NCBI GenBank assembly: GCA_019057475.1
Contig: DXJO01000004.1
Span: 1 to 64,000 of the forward strand
Reading direction: 5' to 3'
DNA: 64,000 nucleotides
From: Candidatus Thorarchaeota archaeon
GTDB taxonomy: Archaea; Asgardarchaeota; Thorarchaeia; Thorarchaeales; Thorarchaeaceae
Position numbers and translations under genes: made by a program. The notes beneath the pieces were generated by a model that made no database searches, was not told the DNA's origin, and saw only the letters and a program-made list of their open reading frames with translations. Shown piece after piece: positions 53,643-62,363 of this stretch; the first letter of the stretch is position 1; every line of letters begins with the position of its first letter.

Positions 53643-54446
53643 CCGCTTACCATCCTGAATGTCGGACGGTTTCCTATTTTGTATCCTACGCCTTCGCAAT
53701 GAAGCGATAATGACCTTGGGGATGATGTAGATTAAGAGAACTGACATCGTAATCAGGTAGAAGAAGGCGAGTGGGAACCACAGATCATTTGCTACAAGTG
53801 CTGGGTCAAACAGAAGCGTGTTAGAAAACGTGACAACCAGCCATGCAAGCATTGCAGGCAAGTCTTCTCCAAGGGGTGAGATTACTATGAAGGATATGCC
53901 TATTAATCCGGAGATGCGAAGCCATCTCCCAATGGATCTGACCGCTAGGCTCACGTAGACATAATCCCCTTGATTCAGTTGCGAGAATTCCTGCTCGCTA
54001 ACTTTGGCAAGAAGCAGCTCTGATATCTTCGCTTCTCCTGGACCCATGATTACAAGCGCTCCGACTAGGAACACAATCGCTGCAGGCCCGAATGCAATGA
54101 GCGACGCCATAAAGAATACTACCACAATCAATAACGAAAGAGATACTACAATGCCAATCCCCATTACGGCAAACAAGGTCTTGCCCATCAGGAGCTCCTG
54201 AAGATATCTTCCGAGTCTGCCATGAGGGGTCCTGATTACATTCTCGGTGACCCAAGCGTGGGAGAAACAGTCTGTGTACTCGGTCTTCCCTGACAGGTCC
54301 ACTTCCGAGGTGTCAAAAAAGCCTTCCATTCTCTCTTGAAGACGAATATGGCCTGCGGTTCGGTGATAACGCCGGAGTGTCGCAGCGACGATGATGACCC
54401 CAGTGAAAAACAAGGTGAGGATAAGTTCCATATCATTCAACCGCAT
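53586..54446 (-). CDS. multi-TM protein of unknown function
   Basis: A 286-residue membrane protein with about six TM helices: one at 7-26, two adjacent at about 88-140, and the rest at about 175-260. A soluble loop between the first and second helices (about 27-85) carries ERMEGFFDTSEVDLSG. The C-terminus is basic then acidic. Not recognised. Its last 57 bases overlap the convergent small membrane gene, the longest overlap in the window. Confidence 0.6.
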   Translation of the reverse strand: MRLNDMELILTLFFTGVIIVAATLRRYHRTAGHIRLQERMEGFFDTSEVDLSGKTEYTDCFSHAWVTENVIRTPHGRLGRYLQELLMGKTLFAVMGIGIVVSLSLLIVVVFFMASLIAFGPAAIVFLVGALVIMGPGEAKISELLLAKVSEQEFSQLNQGDYVYVSLAVRSIGRWLRISGLIGISFIVISPLGEDLPAMLAWLVVTFSNTLLFDPALVANDLWFPLAFFYLITMSVLLIYIIPKVIIASLRRRRIQNRKPSDIQDGKRLNVVPYDYKEPTHNQHEE

Positions 54447-54506
54447 TCATAGTTAGATGCTTGGCATAATTCCCTCAATTGAAACAAGCGTTAGAATTGT
54501 TTGTGT

Positions 54507-55442
54507 TCATTTACAGGTGACCGCCTTGTACAAAGTGTTCAGCCAGATGTGATGTGACAGCAGATCATCGCGTGCTTCAGTACCTGAGCCTGGTCCACCT
54601 ATGAAGATTCTGACTTCCCCTCGGAGTTGTGACTCTCGTCTGTTGCCAACACGTAGCCTGACATTGCTTCCGTCTGTCCTAAGTAACAATCCATGTTCAA
54701 AATACGCTCTTGGGCTTTCACAGAAAGTGTAGTCGAGCTCCTTCTGAGGTCGCGGATATATATCAGCGTCAAGGTGGCCAATCGATACACTCACAGCAAC
54801 TGGCAGACTTTCATAGTGCGGAACAGGTTTCGTTTGCCCCGGAAACTCGGGGGCAACTGCTCGCCACCTGGAATATTCAGTCTGCGTGATGCGGCCCTCA
54901 ACGATGCCGCTGAAGTCACCCCCGTTTCCACTGATTACAAGCAAGGAGTTCTTCGGGTCCATCCGGACCTTGCCATCAGACGGCCCAAGTCTCGTAACGC
55001 CCCAAGGGTTACTTGGGGACTCCGCTTTCTCCTCCCAAAGGAACCAGGGAATTGTGGTCATTGGAAGCATTCTTTCGGGGTTCTTCTCCTTTTTCTCCAT
55101 CAACTTCCAAGTGTCATCATTAATGACAAACAGTGACATACTCACGCCTGGTTTACGGGGATGGAAACGCTCGATGATGTCAGGAAGTGAGTCCCCCCCT
55201 GCTAAAAGCTCCTGTACTAGCTGAACGAGTTGACTGTGTTGTAGCTTTGTCTTCCCACTATCATCCATATCGATGCGTTGCTCAGGCGTCAGAGGGACCT
55301 CGATCATTTGCTTTCTCTCAAAGGATTCGATAGCCTCACGAGTAAAATCACAATGGGTTGACACAAGAGTGACTTTGGATGGACTGGGATAGGCTTTTCG
55401 GTCCGTGCCATCGCGACTGAGCAAATAGCTTGAAAAAGACAC
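54507..55442 (-). CDS. soluble protein of unknown function
   Basis: A 311-residue protein with no recognised family, TM or signal. Segments that may help comparison are SLFVINDDTWKLMEKKEKNPE, NSLLVISGNGGDFSGIVEGR and VAVSVSIGHLDADIYPRP. The N-terminal 100 residues include an acidic helix. It is divergent from the GNAT-like gene with 25 bp between the starts, so they may share control. Confidence 0.5.
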   Translation of the reverse strand: MSFSSYLLSRDGTDRKAYPSPSKVTLVSTHCDFTREAIESFERKQMIEVPLTPEQRIDMDDSGKTKLQHSQLVQLVQELLAGGDSLPDIIERFHPRKPGVSMSLFVINDDTWKLMEKKEKNPERMLPMTTIPWFLWEEKAESPSNPWGVTRLGPSDGKVRMDPKNSLLVISGNGGDFSGIVEGRITQTEYSRWRAVAPEFPGQTKPVPHYESLPVAVSVSIGHLDADIYPRPQKELDYTFCESPRAYFEHGLLLRTDGSNVRLRVGNRRESQLRGEVRIFIGGPGSGTEARDDLLSHHIWLNTLYKAVTCK

Positions 55443-55467
55443 AGCAGTTCGTGACGCCGAGCTAATC

Positions 55468-56352
55468 TTGAAGAAGTGTACTGTGCAGGAGCTCTCTTCC
55501 GAGAACCTCGATGATTGGGTTAGGGTTTACAATCAAGGTCATCAGAGGTATAAGGGGTTTGTGCCATTCACTGAGGGTGATTTGACACATATGCTTCGCA
55601 ACAAGACCATAGACGGCGCATCGATGTACTTGGCACTGGAGGGAGTAAGGCCCGCCGCAACAGGTTGTCTCTGTTTTCCATCTCGGTCAGACACGGCGAT
55701 TCTTACAGACTTCAGCATTGTCCCAGGGTTGAATCTTGCTGCAAGTGCACTAATCGAGCACTGCTTGAAGCTTTCCAGAGAGAAGCACGCCCGTGCGCTT
55801 GTGAACTGGGTCCCTGAGGTAGCAGTTGCAGCTTCGGATGCCCTTGGTGACTTCACATTCGAGCCTTATCAAGTTCATCTCATTATGAGAAATGTTCTGT
55901 TACTAAAGCCGGAGCACACACCAGTGACTGGTATCACTGTCAAAGAAATGACTTCTTGTGAGAAGAATCCCGCAATCCCTGAGTTGCGCCAGCTTCTTCG
56001 CGAATGTCTTGACCTTCGAGAGATCCGTGATGTCAAGGCAAAGCATTGGCTACCACGTGTCATAGCGGTTGACGACGCCACCCCCAATCTTACGCTTATT
56101 GGTTTCGTATCGAAATCGAACAGGCGTGAAGCATGGATGCAGCTCATGGATTCGGAAGGTGCTGGCTTCCCGGACATTCCTCCATCGGAGGGCTTAATCC
56201 AGGAAGTGCTTGCTGTCTTGTTCAAGAAAGGAGTTCGCGATGTCAAGACGGAGATCCGATCGGAATTTCGCGTGAAGTCGCCTTTCATGTCAGCGGACTT
56301 TGAGGTCATGGAAACGGTTTACGAACTAATTCTTCCTCTTTCACATGCATAG
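55468..56352 (+). CDS. GNAT-like acetyltransferase, possibly two domains
   Basis: A 294-residue protein that looks like a GNAT fold repeated. The first half has LALEGVRPAATGCLC then TDFSIVPGLNLAASALIEHCL, the beta4-beta5 and helix 3 region where acetyl-CoA binds. The second half repeats a similar strand pattern with a C-terminal FRVKSPFMSADFEVMETVYEL. The Q/R-x-x-G-x-G/A loop is poorly conserved, so acyl-CoA binding is uncertain. The start is TTG at 55468. No close neighbour on the same strand. Confidence 0.5.
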   Translation: MKKCTVQELSSENLDDWVRVYNQGHQRYKGFVPFTEGDLTHMLRNKTIDGASMYLALEGVRPAATGCLCFPSRSDTAILTDFSIVPGLNLAASALIEHCLKLSREKHARALVNWVPEVAVAASDALGDFTFEPYQVHLIMRNVLLLKPEHTPVTGITVKEMTSCEKNPAIPELRQLLRECLDLREIRDVKAKHWLPRVIAVDDATPNLTLIGFVSKSNRREAWMQLMDSEGAGFPDIPPSEGLIQEVLAVLFKKGVRDVKTEIRSEFRVKSPFMSADFEVMETVYELILPLSHA

Positions 56353-56559
56353 CATACGGTTTCGCGCCTTAGATTTTACGCGAAGAAATACTGGGCAAGA
56401 TTATAATACTAGGGTAATACGTCGTCGAGCTCGTCTTTTGCCGGGAGGATAAGACACACGAGCCGCGAGGACACACCAGACAAACGCGGACATTCATCCG
56501 AGAATCGGATTGGTAACAGGAAACCCCTTTCGTGGGCGTCCGAGTTGGGCGCTCACCCC
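56353..56559. other. gap between convergent genes, nothing firm
   Basis: These 207 bases separate two convergent stops. The first part holds TTCGCG and CGCGAA arms 12 bases apart (about 56363-56388), which could end the GNAT-like transcript. The rest shows only short imperfect inverted repeats. No ORF or tRNA seen. Confidence 0.4.
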
Positions 56560-57657
56560 TTATTCTTCTTCTATGTCACCCCAGCGATGACAACGAATCC
56601 AATGGTCGGTTTCAACTTCACGGTACTCTGGTATTTCCTCCTTGCAGATATCGATGGCAAATCTGCACCTTGGATGAAATGGACAGCCCTCCGGGAGGTT
56701 GGTAGGATCGGGCGGGTCTCCAGGAATCCCTCGCAGAGTAGGACGTTCGCCCCCAGCAGCCATTCTCATCATGGCGATTGTAGGGAAGCTTGACATGAGT
56801 CCCATGGTGTAGGGGTGACCCGGTTTGTGGAACATCTGGACTGCAGGACCTAGCTCCATGAACTTCCCTGCGTACATCACCGCCACTCTGTCAGACAGTT
56901 CTGCGACAACCCCTGCATCATGACTTATCAGAAGCAACGAAACATCAAACTCGTCACGAACCATTCGGAGTACATCTAGAATCTGTCGCTGGATTGTCAC
57001 GTCGAGAGCGGATGTTGGCTCATCTGCTATGACGAAACATGGTCCAGCTATGAGAGACATTGCAATGAGTATGCGCTGCGCTTCTCCTCCGCTGAAACAA
57101 CTTGGGTCCATTACAAAACGAGTACCAGAGTCAGCAAGCTTTACCAGATCAAGAAACTCGAGGACCTTCCTCTTCAACTGTATGAGTTTGAGATTACTTT
57201 CATGGACCTCCACGGGTTCTCCGGTTTGCATTCCGACGCTGAATTGAGGGTTCAGTGCATGGGCAAGCCCTTGGGGCATCATTGATATCTGGGAACCTCG
57301 AAGCTTCGTGAACTCCTCTTCAGGCAGCCCCGTCAGCTCGATGCCCTTGAAGTATACATGTCCACGAACCCCCGGCCGTTCTTCCTCCTCATGGACGCGT
57401 TTGTTGAACTGTTTACGTAGTCCGGGAATGTTTGAGCTCCCTGCTGCATACCGTGCAATTCTCTCGAAAAGGCCCATTATTGCCAAGGCCATGCTACTCT
57501 TGCCGCATCCTGATTCACCGAGCAACCCGACGCACTCTCCCTTTCTAATTTCAAAGGTTACATCATCCACTGCTTTGACGATTCCTCTTTTCGAGGTATG
57601 GTATGCCTTTAGATTTTCAACAACGAGTAATGCGTCACCTTCGGGCATGGCAATCAC
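56560..57657 (-). CDS. Opp-type ABC ATPase without adjacent permease (canonical copy)
   Basis: A 365-residue Dpp/Opp-class ATPase. Walker A GESGCGKSS, Q-loop SMMPQG, signature FSGGEAQR, Walker B VIADEPTSALDV and H-loop LISHDAGVV are all usable. The C-terminal CPFHPRCRFAIDIC motif is present. About 40 extra residues (YAAGSSNIPGLRKQF onward) follow Walker A, as in the second orphan ATPase. No permease or binding protein is near. It probably pairs with the protein at 58950. Confidence 0.88.
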   Translation of the reverse strand: MIAMPEGDALLVVENLKAYHTSKRGIVKAVDDVTFEIRKGECVGLLGESGCGKSSMALAIMGLFERIARYAAGSSNIPGLRKQFNKRVHEEEERPGVRGHVYFKGIELTGLPEEEFTKLRGSQISMMPQGLAHALNPQFSVGMQTGEPVEVHESNLKLIQLKRKVLEFLDLVKLADSGTRFVMDPSCFSGGEAQRILIAMSLIAGPCFVIADEPTSALDVTIQRQILDVLRMVRDEFDVSLLLISHDAGVVAELSDRVAVMYAGKFMELGPAVQMFHKPGHPYTMGLMSSFPTIAMMRMAAGGERPTLRGIPGDPPDPTNLPEGCPFHPRCRFAIDICKEEIPEYREVETDHWIRCHRWGDIEEE

Positions 57658-57875
57658 GAGGGCCGAACAATCCTTCCCAGTATTAAACCGTCGGTTTCAC
57701 GTAACGCTATGAAAAGAAAAAGAGAGCAGGGAATGGATTCGTAGTGTTATTGCGATGATCGAACCGGAACCGGGCAATTCCTGATGCTTTGTATGCGCAG
57801 CCATCCAAGATGAACTAATAAGATTCGGCACCAGATGATTGCATCCTTCATCTCTCGTGGAGGATTGAATAAGCA

Positions 57876-58052
57876 ATGCCGGTTTTCGAGTCCAGTGGTT
57901 TGGTGCGGGACATCATCCTAGTGCTACATTTCGGCGTTATTTTTTACACGGTCCTCTTCGCCGCAGTGTTAATGGGAGATGGGCGCGGGACCCGAAACGG
58001 GCTTTACTCGATATTCGGTTTGCATGGGGAATCTTCCTTTTGGGTATGTGCT
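57876..58052 (+). pseudogene. N-terminal part of the multi-TM/longin-like gene, out of frame
   Basis: The ATG at 57876, 12 bases after GGAGG, opens MPVFESSGLVRDIILVLHF followed by a TM helix VIFYTVLFAAVLMG. This frame ends at 58052. From about 57998 the next frame (that of 58040-58930) reads as another TM helix, LLDIRFAWGIFLLGMC, without a start codon of its own until a TTG. A one-base slip between about 57975 and 58010 would join the two into one protein. Either a sequencing indel or a real frameshift. Confidence 0.6.
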
Positions 58053-58930
58053 TGAATACAATCGCGTTCGCAATTGGGGATTTCTATTTCAATATAGCCC
58101 CATTTCACTTACTCTGGATAAAAGCTGGTTACATTGCAATGATACTGGCATTAGTTGCATTTTACTTTGCCATGGAACGAGTGCTGCCCTATCCCACTCA
58201 TCACGCTTTCTCGATATCTGGAATCATAACTGCCGCTCTAATCATCGTGTCGCCAAGTCACCTCATGGTGTATCTTGCTCTGGCAATGACCTTGGTTACT
58301 CTCTTTGGTCTCATTCTGTTCTTCATTCATTCAAGGAGGGGTACAACTGGCGAGGTGAGAAGAGACATAAATCGCATGACTATTGGCTTTCTTGTAGCCA
58401 TTATTGGGTTCATGGGGCGAGCTGACTTCTTTTACTACAACATTGGCGAATTCGTCTATCTAGCTGGGGCCGCGTTGCTTGTTACTGGGTTAGCAGTCTT
58501 CGGGTATGTGATGATTGGTTCTCCGGCCATGGCGGAACTTGACTGGAGGACGCATCTAACTAGGCTCTATGTCATAAACAAGGGTGGTGTCCTTATTTAC
58601 TATCATCACTTTGTGGATGTCCAATTTAAAGCTCAAGAGCTCACGGCCGCCGGGATTTCAGGGATACAATCACTCATGCAAGAAACAATGCAAAGCGATG
58701 CGGGACTGAACCATCTGTCGATCGGAAACTACGAAATCCTATTTGCTTATAGCGATTATTCAACTTGCATCCTTCTCTGCACGAAACCTTACCGAGTACT
58801 ACTCGACAAAGTGATCGAGTTTTCCAATCGATTCCAAAATTTGTTTGGCCCGGAACTTCGCAGCTTTGGAGGCGACATTACGCCCTTCAAATCAGCATTA
58901 GAAATAGTCGATGCTCTATTTCTAGAATGA
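58040..58930 (+). CDS. multi-TM protein with C-terminal longin/roadblock-like sensor domain
   Basis: A 296-residue reading frame with six hydrophobic helices (about 1-165) and a soluble domain from about 178: LYVINKGGVLIYYHHF, GISGIQSLMQETM, YEILFAYSDYSTCILLC and LLDKVIEFSNRFQNLFG. The domain has the beta-beta-helix-beta-beta-beta-helix plan of longin/roadblock-like domains that are common in Asgard archaea. The first helix begins before the TTG at 58040 in the same frame, and an out-of-frame upstream part supplies a further helix, giving seven TM in all. A membrane sensor or GTPase receptor is a plausible role. Confidence 0.7.
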   Translation: MGMCLNTIAFAIGDFYFNIAPFHLLWIKAGYIAMILALVAFYFAMERVLPYPTHHAFSISGIITAALIIVSPSHLMVYLALAMTLVTLFGLILFFIHSRRGTTGEVRRDINRMTIGFLVAIIGFMGRADFFYYNIGEFVYLAGAALLVTGLAVFGYVMIGSPAMAELDWRTHLTRLYVINKGGVLIYYHHFVDVQFKAQELTAAGISGIQSLMQETMQSDAGLNHLSIGNYEILFAYSDYSTCILLCTKPYRVLLDKVIEFSNRFQNLFGPELRSFGGDITPFKSALEIVDALFLE

Positions 58931-58949
58931 TATGACATCCATCGTGCCG

Positions 58950-60095
58950 TCAGAACTTCGGTAGTTCTTCGTACCTATGACAGAAAATCCAATGGCTTGG
59001 CTCTACTTCCCTGTATTCGGGGATTTGCTCTCTGCAGATGTCCTGAGCGTAATCACAACGTGGGCTAAACGGGCAACCTGGGGGCAGGTTCGTCATGTCC
59101 GGGGGTTTGCCGGGTATGCCTCGGATGCGAAACCCCTTCTCCCGTATCTTCCTGATGGTTTCCATCGAAGGATTGCTCATTATCAAGGCCCTAGTGAATG
59201 GGTGTCCGGGACTCATGAGCACAGTCTTGACGTCACCAAACTCCATTATTCTTCCCGCTGACATCACCGCTACACTATCGCAGGTTTGTGCAATCACACC
59301 TTGGTCGTTGCTTATGATCAAGAAGGCAATCTTCAGTTTATCGCGAACGAGCATGATTGCATCCAAGACTCTGCGTTGCACTCCAACATCAACTGCTGTG
59401 GTTGGCTCGTCTGCAATCATCAGCACTGGGTTTGTAATGATTGCCATCGCTATGAGGATTCTTTGGTCCTCTCCCATGCTGAATTGGCTTGGTTTCAGAT
59501 TCTTTCTGATGTCGGGGTCTGCCAATTCAACCAGGTCCAGCGCTTCCAAGACTAGTCTCGCTACTTCATGCTCCCACAAGATGGAGTCTTCATCATGAGT
59601 CCAGACCGCCTCGGCGATTTGAAGCGAAATCTTGCTGTATGGATTGAGCGACATTGCTGTTCCTTGAGGCACATATGTAATCTCGTTTCCCCGAATCTTG
59701 CGGTACTCCTTCTCATCAAGCGCAACTAGGTCATTGCCTCTGTACCATATGTGACCCTCAACTCCAGGCAACTCAATGTCCATCTCCGCCGATGCAAGGC
59801 CCTTCTTCTTGGCCTTATCTCTCAATGCCCAGAGTTGCTGGTTCTCTTTGTCCCCTGAGGTACTAGCATAATATCGTGACATTCTGTCAAAGATGCCAAG
59901 AATTGAGAGTGCGACAGATGTCTTTCCAGAGCCTGACTCACCAAAAAGCCCAACAGCCTCTCCCTCCTTAATCTCAAATGTAACATCGTTGACAGCTCTC
60001 ACAAGGCCTCTCTTCGACGTGAAGAATGCGCGAAGGTTTTCAACTCTCAGAATGGATTTATCCTTGCTGTCGGACATAGGTGAAGGACTAACCAT
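58950..60095 (-). CDS. Opp-type ABC ATPase without adjacent permease (degenerate copy)
   Basis: A 381-residue paralogue of the ATPase at 56560. Walker A GESGSGKTS and Walker B MIADEPTTAVDV are intact, but the signature is FSMGEDQR instead of (L/F)SGGQ and the H-loop His is replaced by Asn in LIISNDQGV. It has the same long insertion after Walker A and the end CPFSPRCDYAQDIC. In a heterodimer with the other copy one ATP site would be weakened, as in asymmetric ABC transporters. No permease nearby. Confidence 0.85.
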   Translation of the reverse strand: MVSPSPMSDSKDKSILRVENLRAFFTSKRGLVRAVNDVTFEIKEGEAVGLFGESGSGKTSVALSILGIFDRMSRYYASTSGDKENQQLWALRDKAKKKGLASAEMDIELPGVEGHIWYRGNDLVALDEKEYRKIRGNEITYVPQGTAMSLNPYSKISLQIAEAVWTHDEDSILWEHEVARLVLEALDLVELADPDIRKNLKPSQFSMGEDQRILIAMAIITNPVLMIADEPTTAVDVGVQRRVLDAIMLVRDKLKIAFLIISNDQGVIAQTCDSVAVMSAGRIMEFGDVKTVLMSPGHPFTRALIMSNPSMETIRKIREKGFRIRGIPGKPPDMTNLPPGCPFSPRCDYAQDICREQIPEYREVEPSHWIFCHRYEELPKF

Positions 60096-60177
60096 CTTCC
60101 CACAAATAGTCTGCGGCTAAGGCATAAGGTCATGACAAGAAGATGATTATAGTGGCTCATACCTTGTGTGCTTAGCG

Positions 60178-60954
60178 ATGGGACGGATACAAGTACGGTA
60201 CACAACAGCTAACGGACGTAAGGAAACTGAGGAGTTTGGCACAAGTGACCACGTCCTTAAACTAAGCTTCAGAAATATCGCTGCAATTGATCTCTCTCCG
60301 TTAGGCCTGTGCAGCGATTTGAAACTGCTTGACCTATCGAACAACGAGCTTGAGTGTCTTGATGTATCTCCATTGAAGCATTGCTTTAACTTGCAGTTTA
60401 TTCGGTGTCAACAGAACCGCCTGGAAGATATAGATCTGTCACCCCTTAGTCAGTGTGTCCGTCTTGAACTGCTGAATTTCTCAGGGAATTTGTTACAATG
60501 CGTTGCATTTCCAGACCTTGGGCATGACTGTAATCTCAAAGAGATATTTCTCTCGAATAACCAACTCGAAGGTATTGACCTCTCACAGTTGAGTCAATGC
60601 TCGCGGCTGAAGTGGCTCAAGATCGCGCATAACCGTCTACCGAATATTGATCTCTCAGCGCTCAGTAACTGTTCCTCTCTGGAGGAGCTTGACCTAAGCG
60701 CGAATAGACTTGAAGAATTGAATGTTGAACCTCTTGGCCTGTGCCCGGCTCTCCGCGAATTGTGGCTTCATGACAACGGGATGCAGAGTCTTGACGTGTC
60801 AGCGCTGTTCGAATGTCCTCAGCTGGCAACACTTCAAACCGAAGCACCAACATCGCAATTTGCACTAACTCTGAGAGCAGATGAGCAGCTAAGTAGCAGG
60901 ACACGCATCCCACCTGCTTTGGAAGACCTTCGAAGCCGAATTCATTGGGTCTAG
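60178..60954 (+). CDS. leucine-rich-repeat protein
   Basis: About 258 residues. After a 30-residue N-terminus, seven or eight LRR units of 22-24 residues run from about 35 to 215, with the form LKLLDLSNNELECLDVSPL then KHC. The asparagine ladder and the recurrent C before each unit are regular. It has no signal peptide, so it should be cytosolic and act in protein binding. The ATG at 60178 gives the shorter, better start; a GTG at 60166 is in frame. It follows the degenerate ATPase gene divergently. Confidence 0.85.
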   Translation: MGRIQVRYTTANGRKETEEFGTSDHVLKLSFRNIAAIDLSPLGLCSDLKLLDLSNNELECLDVSPLKHCFNLQFIRCQQNRLEDIDLSPLSQCVRLELLNFSGNLLQCVAFPDLGHDCNLKEIFLSNNQLEGIDLSQLSQCSRLKWLKIAHNRLPNIDLSALSNCSSLEELDLSANRLEELNVEPLGLCPALRELWLHDNGMQSLDVSALFECPQLATLQTEAPTSQFALTLRADEQLSSRTRIPPALEDLRSRIHWV

Positions 60955-61139
60955 GATTGCTTTCCAACTGTATCCGTTTCAATAGCTCTTTGAGGTAGAT
61001 TGCATACTCCAGACTCTGCTTGAAGAATAGGTGAGAAGAAGGTGCTTCTTGCCTGGCGAAGAGATGGCCGTCACTGGCATCAACCAGAATGGTTAATATC
61101 CGCTAAGTTTCGGTACACTGCTAACCGAGCGATTTCTAC

Positions 61140-62363
61140 ATGAGACCTCTGAACAACACCTCTCTGCCAGTCTACGTCGCCTATGCCCTTCACTCACTTG
61201 GGTTGGCGATATCATGGCAGTTTGTCACGCATTTCATCAAGTGGGAGCTTGATGTGCCATCAGAGTTCCTTCTTACTGTGGCTCTCGCCCTTCCCGCACT
61301 TGTCACAATGCTTTCTGTTAATGTCTGGGGCGCGTTGTCAGACAGGATCAACAAAAGGCGGCCCTTCATGGTGCTTGGTTTCTTCAGCTATGCGACAACC
61401 TTCATGTTCACATCTTTTGTTTCTAGTTACGCGCAATACCTGATTGTGGTTTCTATTGGAGCTGCCTTCTCGTCGGCAGCATTGCCAATGGGACAAGCGT
61501 ATCTCACGGACAGGACATCAAAAAAGGGGGAAACTCTTGGCTACTTCTTGATGGCCCAGTCCGCAGGCTGGTTCTTTGGAGCCCTATTCAGTGGGCTTAT
61601 TTACACTCCGGAAATGATGTTCATCCTCTACAGGGTAGCCGCTCTACTTAGTGGCGGAGCTGCAATTAGTAGCATCTTCTTTGTCAAGGAGCAGCCTTTG
61701 GAACGCCTGAAAGATGAATCTCATACAGGATTCTTAGCCCTGCTGAAACGCCGCGGCATGATTATTTTGGTTATAGCAGCTGCAGTCAGCGCCCTTGGAA
61801 TGCACTCAATCGCTGGACTCATGGCAATTATGATCACGGATGAGCTTGGAGGCCCGTTCGCATACGTGGGATATGCCAATGCTGCAGCAACCCTGATAGC
61901 GGTCCTGATTACGGGCTACGTTGGAAAAATCGTTGACAAACGCGGCCCAGTACAGGTGCTTGTGGTTGCCTATTTCTCCTACATACTGTTCGCAATTGGT
62001 TTCGCTATGGCAACAAGTCCGGAAATTGCTTTAATTCTGTGGGCACTGCCAATCTATCCATTGTCTTCAACCGCCGCATTTGCCTTGGGAGCGCGGATTT
62101 CCGGAGAGCGTGAGCGTGGTCGCGCGATGTCGCTGGTAAATGGTGCGCAGAATCTCGGCATGGTGCTTGGCCCTCTCATCGGGGGATTCTTTGCCGAACT
62201 GATGAATCGGGTTCAACCGGTTTCGTGGGCCAACGTGGCTTTCAATTTTCTCGCTCTCTTCTTGGCACTAGGCCTAGTGCGTCGATTAGGGTGGAGAACT
62301 GAAAGAATCAGCCAGACTGACCAACACTTTGAAATAACGGAGCAGCCTCCTGCAAGCATATGA
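61140..62363 (+). CDS. MFS transporter
   Basis: A 407-residue major facilitator with 12 TM helices, the loop signature GALSDRINKRRPF near residue 66 and a second-half counterpart KIVDKRGPVQV near 262. A short cytoplasmic loop separates the halves. Its TGA overlaps the ATG of the next gene in ATGA at 62360-62363. With the Ntn hydrolase and DapA-like gene it probably forms an uptake-and-breakdown operon for an amide or sugar-acid compound. TTAATATC at about 61093-61100 may be its promoter. Confidence 0.88.
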   Translation: MRPLNNTSLPVYVAYALHSLGLAISWQFVTHFIKWELDVPSEFLLTVALALPALVTMLSVNVWGALSDRINKRRPFMVLGFFSYATTFMFTSFVSSYAQYLIVVSIGAAFSSAALPMGQAYLTDRTSKKGETLGYFLMAQSAGWFFGALFSGLIYTPEMMFILYRVAALLSGGAAISSIFFVKEQPLERLKDESHTGFLALLKRRGMIILVIAAAVSALGMHSIAGLMAIMITDELGGPFAYVGYANAAATLIAVLITGYVGKIVDKRGPVQVLVVAYFSYILFAIGFAMATSPEIALILWALPIYPLSSTAAFALGARISGERERGRAMSLVNGAQNLGMVLGPLIGGFFAELMNRVQPVSWANVAFNFLALFLALGLVRRLGWRTERISQTDQHFEITEQPPASI

